Origin: Halioxenophilus aromaticivorans
Lineage (GTDB): Bacteria; Pseudomonadota; Gammaproteobacteria; Pseudomonadales; Cellvibrionaceae
Assembly (NCBI RefSeq): GCF_042850945.1
Contig: NZ_AP031496.1
Span: forward strand, 1,116,001 to 1,180,000
Reading direction: 5' to 3'
DNA length: 64,000 bases
Part shown: piece by piece, positions 44,152-52,182 of the stretch
How positions within the stretch are numbered: the first letter of the stretch is position 1
How the letters are laid out: each line of letters begins with the position of its first letter
The notes under the pieces: model-generated
What the model was told of the DNA's origin: nothing
The model's database searches: none
The model's input: only the letters and a program-made list of their open reading frames with translations
Position numbers and translations under genes: made by a program

Positions 44152-44574
44152 TTAGGAGTCTGGTTGGGACTGGCCCAGAATTTCATAGCGCCGGGTGAGG
44201 AATCGCCAGACATTATTCTGTTTTATGTATTGGTCATGGTAGCAGCCAACCAAGTGTTTGTGAGCCCCATTTCTGGCCGCCACCCACTCCCGGCAGTAGG
44301 CCTTGCCTGTGGCATGGTCACCGTCGATGACCATATCCGCCGGCACCGAGATCATGCTCAAAAAGTCCACATAGGCCATCACCTGGGCAAACTTTTCAAC
44401 GATGGCGGTTTTGCCTATGACTGGCTCTGGGAAAGACACCAACTTCCACGAGCACTGTTCGCTATCCGCCCAGGTGGCGCCCCAGGTGTCTGGATTGGTG
44501 CGCATGGCTTCGTGAGCGAAGGATTCCACCAGCTCTCTTATGGCCAAACGATCTTCTATGGAGCCTAGGTTCAT
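44152..44574 (-). CDS. SnoaL-like/NTF2-fold protein
   Basis: A 140-residue cytoplasmic protein of the NTF2-like superfamily (SnoaL_4 type). IEDRLAIRELVESFAHEAMRTNPDTWGATWADSEQCSWKL is the typical opening; VIGKTAIVEKF, HLVGCYHDQYIKQNNVWRFLTRRYEILG close the cone fold. These proteins bind small hydrophobic molecules or act as isomerases or hydrolases. The ATG at 44574 has AGAGGA 8 bases upstream. It leads a three-gene minus-strand unit with an exported SRPBCC protein and a methyltransferase. The reaction is unknown. Confidence 0.88.
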   Translation of the reverse strand: MNLGSIEDRLAIRELVESFAHEAMRTNPDTWGATWADSEQCSWKLVSFPEPVIGKTAIVEKFAQVMAYVDFLSMISVPADMVIDGDHATGKAYCREWVAARNGAHKHLVGCYHDQYIKQNNVWRFLTRRYEILGQSQPDS

Positions 44575-44683
44575 AGTGCTTTCCTCTTCTTGTATTGGGA
44601 GTTTGGTTTTATGGTTTTGATACAACAGTGGTGTTTATTATGCGCAAGGGCGGCAACGGGGTAAACCATTGGCAAGCCAGTTG

Positions 44684-44814
44684 TACGGTTGCGCACCCGT
44701 GCGCCAAAGGTGTTATCCTTCGCCTCCAAACAGCACCAAGCTTGTGCAGCTGCAGATGGCTGCAAGCTTGGGGCAAACCGACGGCGGCTATTGCGAAAAT
44801 AGGCCGCTTTTTTT
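44684..44814 (+). ncRNA. Candidate structured leader or small RNA ending in an intrinsic terminator
   Basis: Three stem-loops follow each other on the plus strand: GCGCAC-CC-GTGCGC (44691-44704), a 12-bp stem with a 2-nt bulge (44737-44750 with 44759-44770), and the terminator at 44784-44814. No plus-strand gene lies upstream in reach (the nearest is MAPEG, 1.75 kb away and separated by convergent genes). The transcript ending here must therefore start in the 44626-44690 region. It is either a small RNA or the attenuated leader of the sulfotransferase operon. I do not recognise a known riboswitch. Confidence 0.4.
44784..44814 (+). terminator. Intrinsic terminator upstream of the sulfotransferase operon
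   Basis: GCGGCTATT pairs with AATAGGCCGC (one bulge) around a short loop and is followed by seven T. It lies 146 bases before the sulfotransferase start, in a region without a plus-strand gene. Confidence 0.72.
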
Positions 44815-44960
44815 GTAAATCGCGCCGCTTTTGTAGCATTTTGGTCACATTAGTAGGTAACCCTTTGGCACCTACACCAGGGGCGCAGTGTCCAAGCCAG
44901 GAATCGGATCATTAGGGTTATACGAATGTGGGTGACTAACCGCAGTGGCAGGCAGCAATA

Positions 44961-46115
44961 ATGTTTAACGGCTACTGCTTGCTGTGGATTAACTGGCTTC
45001 ACTATTGGGGCTGGCAGCTGCGCCATCTGTGGGCCGGTTTACAGTGGGCGAGCCTGCGCAATGTGCTGATGCTGGTGATTGGATTACCGGTGGTTTTGCT
45101 GTTGCTGCATTTGCACTGGTTTTTTTTGCTGGTGGATGAGTTGGTGTTTGCCGGTTACCGACGGGTGGTTGTTAGCAAGCCGGTATTTATTGTTGGGGTT
45201 CCGCGCAGCGGCACTACGTTTTTACAGCGAACCCTGGGCGATGACTCTCAGTTCACCACCACCACCTTGCAAGAATGCCTGCTGACGCCGGCCATTAGTC
45301 AGCGCTATGTGGCGCGTGCCCTAGGCTGGTTTGCCGCGCCCTTGCTTGGCCTTGGTAAACGGCTGTTGGCCGGTAAGCGTTTGAGGTTTAGCCAAAAGAT
45401 GGATGACGTGCACCCGCTGGGATTGGACGAAGCGGAAGAAGATTTCTTGCTGCTATTACCGGTGCTGGGATGTTTTATTCAAATGGTGGTGTTTCCTCAG
45501 CATGCCAAAACCTGGCGTTTAGGCTTTTTTGATGAGCAAATCAGCGATTGGCAAAAACGGGCTATCCTGGGTTTTTACCGGGCGTTGGTTCAGCGCCATT
45601 TGTATTTCCACGGGCAGGATAAAACCTATCTGGCAAAAAACCCTTCGTTTACCTCCATGATTGGAAGCTTAAAGGAGGTGTTTCCGGATGCGACCATTGT
45701 GGCTTGCGTGCGCACCCCGGCTCAGGCGTTGCCATCACAGATTCGCTCCCTGACACCCGCATTAGAATTGCTTGGCCACGATGTGTACAGCGCAGAGTTT
45801 ACCCAGCGTATTACCGCATTGCTGGCGCACTACTACCGAGAGATAGAGCGCTGGGCCGCCGCGGGTAATACCCTGTACGTGTTGGAGTTCAGTGAGTTAA
45901 CCGAGCAATTGTTGGCCTGTATTCACAGTCTGTATCGCCACGCGGGCCTGGCGCTAACGCCAGATTTGGATGCGCGCTACCAGCAACTGGCGCAACAAAA
46001 TAAACAGTTCCGCAGCCAGAAGTATTCCGCCGGCGCCGGCACCCAGGAAAGTTTTCAACACCTTTGGCCGCTGTCAGGCAGCAGCCGATTGATTGGCTCC
46101 ACAGAGATAGTGTAA
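44961..46115 (+). CDS. Membrane-anchored sulfotransferase
   Basis: A 384-residue protein with an N-terminal membrane helix (VLMLVIGLPVVLLLLHLHWFFLLVDELVF). A cytoplasmic-type sulfotransferase domain follows. The PAPS 5'-phosphosulfate loop is VGVPRSGTTFLQRTL at about residue 78. The 3'-phosphate motif is ATIVACVRTPAQALPSQIRSL near residue 250, with KTYLAKNPSFTSMIGSLKEVFPDA before it. It should transfer sulfate from PAPS to a glycan or lipid head. TAA of this gene is followed immediately by the ATG of a GT4 gene, so they are co-translated. The acceptor is unknown; a membrane glycolipid would fit. Confidence 0.88.
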   Translation: MFNGYCLLWINWLHYWGWQLRHLWAGLQWASLRNVLMLVIGLPVVLLLLHLHWFFLLVDELVFAGYRRVVVSKPVFIVGVPRSGTTFLQRTLGDDSQFTTTTLQECLLTPAISQRYVARALGWFAAPLLGLGKRLLAGKRLRFSQKMDDVHPLGLDEAEEDFLLLLPVLGCFIQMVVFPQHAKTWRLGFFDEQISDWQKRAILGFYRALVQRHLYFHGQDKTYLAKNPSFTSMIGSLKEVFPDATIVACVRTPAQALPSQIRSLTPALELLGHDVYSAEFTQRITALLAHYYREIERWAAAGNTLYVLEFSELTEQLLACIHSLYRHAGLALTPDLDARYQQLAQQNKQFRSQKYSAGAGTQESFQHLWPLSGSSRLIGSTEIV

Positions 46116-47255
46116 ATGACCACGCTTAGCGACCTTAAGCTCGACCCCGCCCAGCATCAACAAATAAAAGATATGCGGGTGATGATTGTTTCCGACGCTG
46201 CTCCAGAGCGCAACGGCGTGGGCGCTTATTACCAAGATTTAATTCAGTATATGCAGCCGGAGGTGGCGGATTTAGCCATCATCAGCCCAATTATTAGAGA
46301 GGACGGTAGTTGGGAAGGCGGGATCAATGTGCCCCTACCGGGGGATACGACGCAGAAATTTTTGATTCCCAACTTTTTTAAAATCAGTAAGCAGATGAAG
46401 GCGTTTAAACCGGATGTGGTGATTGTGCCCACGCCGGGATTAATCGGTTTGGCCGGAGCCTATTTAGGGCAAAAGCAAGGCGCCATTGTGCTGCATGGCT
46501 TTCACACGTGGTTCGAGGCTTTGGCGGATTTGTACTGGGGCAAAATTGAGGGGGCCCTCAATCGCGGCTATTTTTGGGTTTCCAATAAATTATTGTTTCG
46601 CTGGTCTGATGTGGTGGTGGCCAACTCCGATGAGATGGTAAAAATCGCCGACGATTTTGGCAGTAAAAAGAGTTACCGAGTGGGTACTCCGGTGGCCTAC
46701 CAGTTTATCAATACGCCACCTTCGGCACCGGTTACCCAGGTTAAAAAAGTCCTCTTTGCCGGCCGCTTGGCGGCGGAAAAAAACCTGCAGGCCATTATCG
46801 ATGCGGCGCGCAGTCAGCCCGCGCTGCAGTTTAGTGTTTCCGGTGATGGGCCAGAGCGCAAACTGATTGAGCAGGCCGCCCGGGAGCTGCCTAATTTTAC
46901 GTATCTTGGCTGGTTAAGCCGAGAGCAATTGATGGCGCGGATTGATCAGCACGATTGCCTGGTGCTGCCTTCCCACGTGGAATCGTTCGGCACCATTGCT
47001 CTGGAGAGCATGGCCCGTGGCCGAGTTACTGTAGTAAGCCGCAATTGCGGTATTTGTCAGTGGCCGGATCTCAACAAAGGTTTGTTTATTATTGAGCCCC
47101 ATTCCAGCCTGAGCGATATGCTGGCGTCGTTGCAAAATATCGATGCTAAGTTAATTAAACAAAAAACCAGTGAAGGCCGTTCCGCCGCCAACGCCCTTAA
47201 CGATTGGAGTATGGGCATGTGGTATTCGCTGTTGGGATCGCTGCGTCGTTCATGA
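46116..47255 (+). CDS. Glycosyltransferase family 4 (GT-B)
   Basis: A 379-residue GT-B enzyme. The N-terminal Rossmann half opens MRVMIVSDAAPERNGVGAYYQDLIQYM, with the GVG acceptor loop. The donor half starts KKVLFAGRLAAEKNLQAIIDA, and contains FSVSGDGPERKLIEQAA, YLGWLSREQL, and the EX7E motif ESFGTIALE. This is the retaining GT4 pattern, close to the group that makes glycolipids by adding one sugar to diacylglycerol-type acceptors. It begins directly after the sulfotransferase stop and overlaps the deacetylase-like gene by ATGA. Donor sugar and acceptor cannot be assigned. Confidence 0.92.
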   Translation: MTTLSDLKLDPAQHQQIKDMRVMIVSDAAPERNGVGAYYQDLIQYMQPEVADLAIISPIIREDGSWEGGINVPLPGDTTQKFLIPNFFKISKQMKAFKPDVVIVPTPGLIGLAGAYLGQKQGAIVLHGFHTWFEALADLYWGKIEGALNRGYFWVSNKLLFRWSDVVVANSDEMVKIADDFGSKKSYRVGTPVAYQFINTPPSAPVTQVKKVLFAGRLAAEKNLQAIIDAARSQPALQFSVSGDGPERKLIEQAARELPNFTYLGWLSREQLMARIDQHDCLVLPSHVESFGTIALESMARGRVTVVSRNCGICQWPDLNKGLFIIEPHSSLSDMLASLQNIDAKLIKQKTSEGRSAANALNDWSMGMWYSLLGSLRRS

Positions 47256-47950
47256 AGTCCCTGCTGTCGATCCACGATTTAATGCCCGATACGCTAAAAC
47301 GGGTGCAAGACATCTGTCGCCGGTTGGAGGCGCTATCGGTACCTGCGGATAAAGTCTATCTGCTGGTGGTGCCGGGCTTGGCTTGGAGGCCGGCACAAAT
47401 TCAAGCTTTGCACGCTTTACAAAACCAGGGCTACCGTTTGGCCGGCCACGGTTGGTATCACCATATCCACAAGAAAACCAGCTTAAAGCATTATCTGCAC
47501 TCTGCGTTTATTTCTCGCAATGTGGCCGAGCATCTGTCACTCAGCCAAGCTGAGATCACCGATATGATCGCCCGAAACAACGAGTGGTTTGACGAGCAAA
47601 ATCTCCGCGTGCCGGAGCTGTACGTGCCACCGGCCTGGGCCATGGGGAAGATGACACCGGCACAGTTGCAAACCTTGCCGTTTCAATACTACGAATACTC
47701 CAGCGGCCTGCTGCACGCACCTACCGGGGCTTTTAAGGCATTGCCGCTTACCGGCTACGAGGCCGATCGCCTGTGGCGGGTGCCGGTGTTGTGGAGTTGG
47801 AATCAAATCAACGTTCGCTGGTTGGCCAAATCCACGCCGCTGCGTATTTCCATCCATCCCTACGATTTTGATTACCATTTGAAAAGCTCCATAACCGAGC
47901 ACATTAAGCTCACCGACGAGTTTGTCGACTGCGCACAAGTGTTTGGCTGA
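47252..47950 (+). CDS. Polysaccharide deacetylase-like protein (DUF2334 type)
   Basis: A 232-residue protein with a NodB-like barrel of the DUF2334 group. SIHDLMPDTLKRV supplies the metal-binding Asp, YRLAGHGWYHH the His pair, and LYVPPAWAMGK the YxPP strand; ISIHPYDFD closes with a C-terminal His. Members remove acetyl groups from glycans or glycolipids. The ATG overlaps the GT4 stop (ATGA), so it is translationally coupled. It is the third gene of the sulfotransferase-GT4-deacetylase unit. Substrate unknown; a sugar transferred by the GT4 is the natural candidate. Confidence 0.8.
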   Translation: MKSLLSIHDLMPDTLKRVQDICRRLEALSVPADKVYLLVVPGLAWRPAQIQALHALQNQGYRLAGHGWYHHIHKKTSLKHYLHSAFISRNVAEHLSLSQAEITDMIARNNEWFDEQNLRVPELYVPPAWAMGKMTPAQLQTLPFQYYEYSSGLLHAPTGAFKALPLTGYEADRLWRVPVLWSWNQINVRWLAKSTPLRISIHPYDFDYHLKSSITEHIKLTDEFVDCAQVFG

Positions 47951-47963
47951 GCCCGCGTTGAAC

Positions 47964-47979
47964 CCCGGCGCGCGCCGGG
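47964..47979 (+). terminator. GC-rich palindrome after the glycan operon
   Basis: CCCGGCGCGCGCCGGG is a perfect 16-base palindrome 14 bases past the stop codon. There is no T-run after it, so the terminator assignment is weak. Confidence 0.3.
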
Positions 47980-48083
47980 CGGTCATAGCCCTGGGCTAGC
48001 GCGCCCATTTATTGCATGGCTGTTCAGCACATAGTGCTTAAATTGCACAGCGAAGCTCAGCAGAAGGTAGGGGTTACCGAAGT

Positions 48084-49148
48084 ATGGCGGCAAGCAAAAA
48101 GCAAACGAAAACCATCAACCTAGCGTTACAGGGCGGCGGTGCCCACGGCGCCTTCGCCTGGGGTGCATTGGATGCACTACTGGAAGATGGCCGAATCGAC
48201 ATAGAAGGTGTTTGCGCGGCCAGTGCCGGTGCGATGAATGCCATTGCCTATGCCAGCGGTAATTTGGAGGGCGGCAAAGACGGTGCTCGCGAGAAATTAC
48301 ACAATTTTTGGTGGCAGGTGCATCAGGCCGGGCAGGCGTTTAATCCGATTAAACAACTGCCCTGGGAGCGGTTTTTTACCAACAGTATGGACCATTCCCT
48401 GTCCTACGGTTTCTTCGATGGTTTATTCCGCACGTTTTCACCCTATCAATTAAACCCCTTCGACTTTAACCCTCTGCGCGATGTATTGGCCGAAACCATC
48501 GATTTTGAAGCCCTCAAGCAATGCGATAAAACCAAACTGTACATCAGCGCTACCCACGTTCAATCCGGCAAGCTTAGAGTGTTTTCAACCCCGGAGTTAT
48601 CCATTGACGTTGTCATGGCCTCGGCCTGTTTACCTTTTATTTATAAAGCGGTATCCATTGAAGGGGAGGACTATTGGGATGGCGGCTACATGGGCAATCC
48701 AGCGCTCTACCCACTGTTTTACGATACCCAATCGCGGGATATTTTAATCGTACACATCAATCCCATCGATCGCCCGGAAACGCCCCACAGCGCGCCGGAT
48801 ATTATGAACCGCATTAATGAAATCAGTTTTAATTCATCGCTGATAAAAGAAATGCGATCCATTGCCTTCGTTAAAAAGCTGCTCGAAAAAGACATGCTGA
48901 AAGACGAGTATCGAGACAGCTTTAAAGATATCCTGTTGCACTCCCTGCGCGCCGAGGGCGCCATGTGCGATTTATCCGTGGCCAGTAAATTCAGTTCCGA
49001 TTGGGGCTTTTTAACCATGTTAAGGGACAAGGGGCGAGAGTACATGGGGCAGTGGTTGGAGCAGCACTACGATGCCATTGGTGTGAGAGAAACCGTGGAT
49101 TTGCAAGGCGAGTTTCTAAATACCGTGGGTAAAATCTTCGACCGTTAA
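48084..49148 (+). CDS. Patatin-like phospholipase
   Basis: A 354-residue cytoplasmic patatin-family lipid hydrolase. The oxyanion loop is LQGGGAHGAFAWGALDALLED near residue 15, the nucleophile Ser is in CAASAGAMNAIAY (the GxSxG site is written ASAGA), and the catalytic Asp is in YWDGGYMGNPALYPLF near residue 196. The C-terminal helical half, NRINEISFNSSLIKEMRSIAFVKKLL, is typical of the bacterial group linked with PHA granules and membranes. The replacement of Gly by Ala before the Ser is common in this subgroup. It stands alone, downstream of the glycan operon. Confidence 0.92.
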   Translation: MAASKKQTKTINLALQGGGAHGAFAWGALDALLEDGRIDIEGVCAASAGAMNAIAYASGNLEGGKDGAREKLHNFWWQVHQAGQAFNPIKQLPWERFFTNSMDHSLSYGFFDGLFRTFSPYQLNPFDFNPLRDVLAETIDFEALKQCDKTKLYISATHVQSGKLRVFSTPELSIDVVMASACLPFIYKAVSIEGEDYWDGGYMGNPALYPLFYDTQSRDILIVHINPIDRPETPHSAPDIMNRINEISFNSSLIKEMRSIAFVKKLLEKDMLKDEYRDSFKDILLHSLRAEGAMCDLSVASKFSSDWGFLTMLRDKGREYMGQWLEQHYDAIGVRETVDLQGEFLNTVGKIFDR

Positions 49149-49258
49149 ATTATGCTAGGGCCTGTTAGTTACGGCTAATAACTGAGTTATTGGGGTAGTT
49201 GTTCGCCCCTGCTGTTGGCTTACTTTTCTTAACTGAAAATCTTTGGAAGGGACCGACA

Positions 49259-50770
49259 ATGAATGTCTGTAAGTGGTTGATTGCGCGTGGCTCGGCAATG
49301 CTGATAGCGCCTGTATTGCTGATGCCTGGTCTACTGCAGGCTGAACTGGCCCATACCGCAACGGAAACCGAAATCGCCCAAGCCCAACAGCAGGACGAGT
49401 TTGCCCAGTGGTTTGAAGAATTCAAAATCTCCGCCAGTGATCGCCAGCTGTATGAGTTTTTATACCACATGCCCAAGGGTGGCGATTTACACAACCATTT
49501 ATCGGGTTCTGCATTTCCCGATTGGTGGTATCGGGCGGCGTTAGATGAGGCCGAGCGAGGCTATGAATACTACACCAAGGTGCGCATCCAAAACTGCCTC
49601 GCCTTGGACGAGCACAGCCCGCCGTACATGCCTTACTACTTGTTGTATCGCAATATTACCGCGCTGGAATACGAGCGCTTAAACGAATGCGAAAAAAGCG
49701 AGTATAAGCCGCTGGCCGACCTATCCCCTGCTGAAATCAATGCTTGGCAAAACAGCCTGCGCTTGGACAAACCCACCGAGGGGCGCCACGAATTTTTTGA
49801 GACTCATTGGCAAAGGCTTAACGCGTTATTTCGTAACCCCCATTTAATGGCGGAGATGCTCTACCAAAATATGCGCGCCTTTAGCCAAGAAGGCGTGCTT
49901 TATTTAGAAACCCAAATCTCTGTGGAAGGCCTGCAGCAGCCCAGTGGCGAATTTTTTAGCGCGGAAGAAGTGGCGGATATTTATCGCGCTCGGCTGGCCC
50001 AGGAAGACGCCCTTGCCACCGGTGTGGAAGTGCGTTTCCAGTTGGCCATTCTGCGTTTTTCTCGCTCCGCCGAAGAGGACTTAAAACGCAGCTATGAATT
50101 TATTCACAATAATCCAGATCGTTGGGTGGCCATTAATATGGTGGGCCGAGAAGACAACGACAAAGGCCACCCGTTGCGGTTTTTATCCACGCTGCGCGAA
50201 TTGCGGCGCAAGTTCTTCGGTGTGAATTTATCCATCCATGCCGGTGAAGTGGATGAACCCAACCACCATGTGCGTGATACTTTATTGCTGGGCGCACAAC
50301 GTATCGGCCATGGCGTTAACCTGATCAGCGACCCAGACACATTATTGCTCATGCGCAATGGCCCTTACCTAGTAGAAATTAATTTGGTCAGCAATTTACT
50401 GTTGGAGTACGTTTCGGACTACAGCCAGCATCCGTTCCCTGAGTATTTGCGTTTGGGCGTACCGGTGGCTCTGTCCACCGATGACCGAGGTATGTGGGAC
50501 AGCCAAATTACCGATGAATTTTTTGTCGCGGTAAAAGAGTACGATTTATCCTGGCCAGAGCTGCAGCAACTGCACAGAAATTCGCTGCAATACGCGTTTG
50601 TGAGCGACGCGGTAAAACAAACCCTGCTAGACCAACATCAAACCGCTACCCAGGCCTTTAGTCAGTCTATTATGCAAATGGGATTGAGTGACAATGCCTT
50701 TGGTGCTGCGCCCAGCGCGTTTATCTGTCGGACTTATAACTTGTGCGAGGAGCCGACCGAGGCCATTTAA
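49259..50770 (+). CDS. Exported adenosine deaminase-family hydrolase
   Basis: A 503-residue protein, longer than cytoplasmic ADA and similar in length to secreted ADGF/ADA2 enzymes. A signal peptide (SAMLIAPVLLMPGLLQAE) precedes an all-alpha stretch and a metal-dependent TIM barrel. Zinc and catalytic motifs: KGGDLHNHLSG, SIHAGEV with catalytic Glu, RIGHGVNL, and ALSTDDRGM with the metal and catalytic Asp. It should deaminate adenosine or a related nucleoside outside the cytoplasm. AAGGG precedes the ATG. It is convergent with rimO across a 39-base gap that holds a probable terminator. Confidence 0.93.
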   Translation: MNVCKWLIARGSAMLIAPVLLMPGLLQAELAHTATETEIAQAQQQDEFAQWFEEFKISASDRQLYEFLYHMPKGGDLHNHLSGSAFPDWWYRAALDEAERGYEYYTKVRIQNCLALDEHSPPYMPYYLLYRNITALEYERLNECEKSEYKPLADLSPAEINAWQNSLRLDKPTEGRHEFFETHWQRLNALFRNPHLMAEMLYQNMRAFSQEGVLYLETQISVEGLQQPSGEFFSAEEVADIYRARLAQEDALATGVEVRFQLAILRFSRSAEEDLKRSYEFIHNNPDRWVAINMVGREDNDKGHPLRFLSTLRELRRKFFGVNLSIHAGEVDEPNHHVRDTLLLGAQRIGHGVNLISDPDTLLLMRNGPYLVEINLVSNLLLEYVSDYSQHPFPEYLRLGVPVALSTDDRGMWDSQITDEFFVAVKEYDLSWPELQQLHRNSLQYAFVSDAVKQTLLDQHQTATQAFSQSIMQMGLSDNAFGAAPSAFICRTYNLCEEPTEAI

Positions 50771-50802
50771 TTAGCCGGCTTTGTTTGTCGGTTAGTTTTT
50801 TT
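50771..50802 (+). terminator. Probable intrinsic terminator between ADA-like gene and rimO
   Basis: TTAGCCG pairs with CGGTTAG (with G-U pairs) around a 10-base loop, followed by seven T. It suits the plus-strand gene ending at 50770. Confidence 0.5.
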
Positions 50803-50809
50803 GGGTGGG

Positions 50810-52144
50810 TTAGCTTTCTGGGTGGGCTAGCTCCGCCCAGAGGTCATGTTCGTCGGCCTGGAAAATTTTGGCGGTTACTAGGTCGCCGGGCATTAATTCG
50901 GTTTCGCCGTTTAAATAAACCATGCCGTCGATTTCCGGAGCGTCGGCTTTGCTGCGGCCAATGGCGCCTTCTTCGTCGACTTCGTCGATCAAAATTTCCA
51001 TGGTTTGACCGATTTTATTTTGCAGCTTCTGCGCAGAAATTTCGGCTTGCAGGGCCATAAAAGCAGCTTGGCGCTCCTGGGCAATGTGTGCCGGCACATG
51101 GTCTGCCAAGTCATTGGCTTTGGCGCCTTCAACCGGCGAATAGGTAAAGCAGCCCACTCGGTCTAGCTGCGCTTCTTTTATAAAATCCAACAAAATCTCA
51201 AAGTCTTTATCGGTTTCGCCGGGGAAGCCGGTGATAAAGGTGCTGCGCAGGGTAATGTCCGGGCAGATGGAGCGCCATTTGTGGATGCGCTCTAGGGCTT
51301 TTTCAGCGTGGGCCGGGCGCTTCATGGCTTTCAAAACGCTGGGGCTGCCATGCTGGAAGGGAATATCCAGGTACGGCAAAATTAAGCCATCGGCCATCAG
51401 TGGAATCACTTTGTCCACGTGGGGGTAAGGGTAAACGTAATGCAGCCGGACCCAAATACCCATGCTGCCCAGGGCTTCACACAGCTCCTGCATATTGGTT
51501 TTTATGGGGCGGCCCTGCCAAAAACCGGTGCGGTATTTAATGTCTACGCCGTAGGCACTGGTGTCCTGGCTGATTACCAATAATTCCTGCACGCCGGCAT
51601 TTACCAGGCGCTCGGCCTCATCCATTACATCGCCAATGGGGCGGCTCACCAAGTCGCCACGCAGGGATGGAATAATGCAAAAGCTGCAGCGGTGGTTACA
51701 GCCCTCGGAAATTTTCAAATAGGCGTAGTGGCGCGGGGTGAGTTTTACCCCCTGGGGTGGAATTAAATCCAGGTGCGGGTTGTGGTCTTTTACCGTAGGG
51801 ATAAAATCGTGTACTGCGCCGACCACTTCTTCGTAGGCGTGGGCGCCGGTTACGCTGAGCACACCGGGGTGTTCTGCACGAATGCGGTCGGCTTCGTTGC
51901 CCATACAGCCGGTAACAATCACCTTGCCATTTTCCCGCATGGCTTCGCCAATGGCGTCCAGGGATTCTCGCTTGGCATCGTCAATAAAGCCACAGGTGTT
52001 AACCACCACGACATCGGCATCGTTATAGGTTGGCACCACTTCGTAACCGTCGGTACGCAATTGGGTGAGGATTCGCTCTGAATCGACCAAGGCCTTGGGG
52101 CACCCCAGTGAGACGAATCCTATACTTTTCTTTTCTTCTGTCAT
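50810..52144 (-). CDS. rimO: Ribosomal protein S12 methylthiotransferase RimO
   Basis: RimO is a radical-SAM enzyme that puts a methylthio group on the conserved Asp of ribosomal protein S12. The 444-residue length is normal. The N-terminal UPF0004 domain has its three cluster Cys in SLGCPKALVDSE, VNTCGFIDDA and VTGCMG. The radical-SAM motif is EGCNHRCSFCIIPSLRG. A C-terminal TRAM domain ends in VTAKIFQADEHDLWAELA. The start at 52144 lies only 38 bases from the ATG of the divergent recombinase gene, so the island boundary cuts into the rimO promoter region. Confidence 0.97.
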   Translation of the reverse strand: MTEEKKSIGFVSLGCPKALVDSERILTQLRTDGYEVVPTYNDADVVVVNTCGFIDDAKRESLDAIGEAMRENGKVIVTGCMGNEADRIRAEHPGVLSVTGAHAYEEVVGAVHDFIPTVKDHNPHLDLIPPQGVKLTPRHYAYLKISEGCNHRCSFCIIPSLRGDLVSRPIGDVMDEAERLVNAGVQELLVISQDTSAYGVDIKYRTGFWQGRPIKTNMQELCEALGSMGIWVRLHYVYPYPHVDKVIPLMADGLILPYLDIPFQHGSPSVLKAMKRPAHAEKALERIHKWRSICPDITLRSTFITGFPGETDKDFEILLDFIKEAQLDRVGCFTYSPVEGAKANDLADHVPAHIAQERQAAFMALQAEISAQKLQNKIGQTMEILIDEVDEEGAIGRSKADAPEIDGMVYLNGETELMPGDLVTAKIFQADEHDLWAELAHPES

Positions 52145-52182
52145 ATACTTTTAAAATCAATAACTTAAGTTGGTTTATCCCA

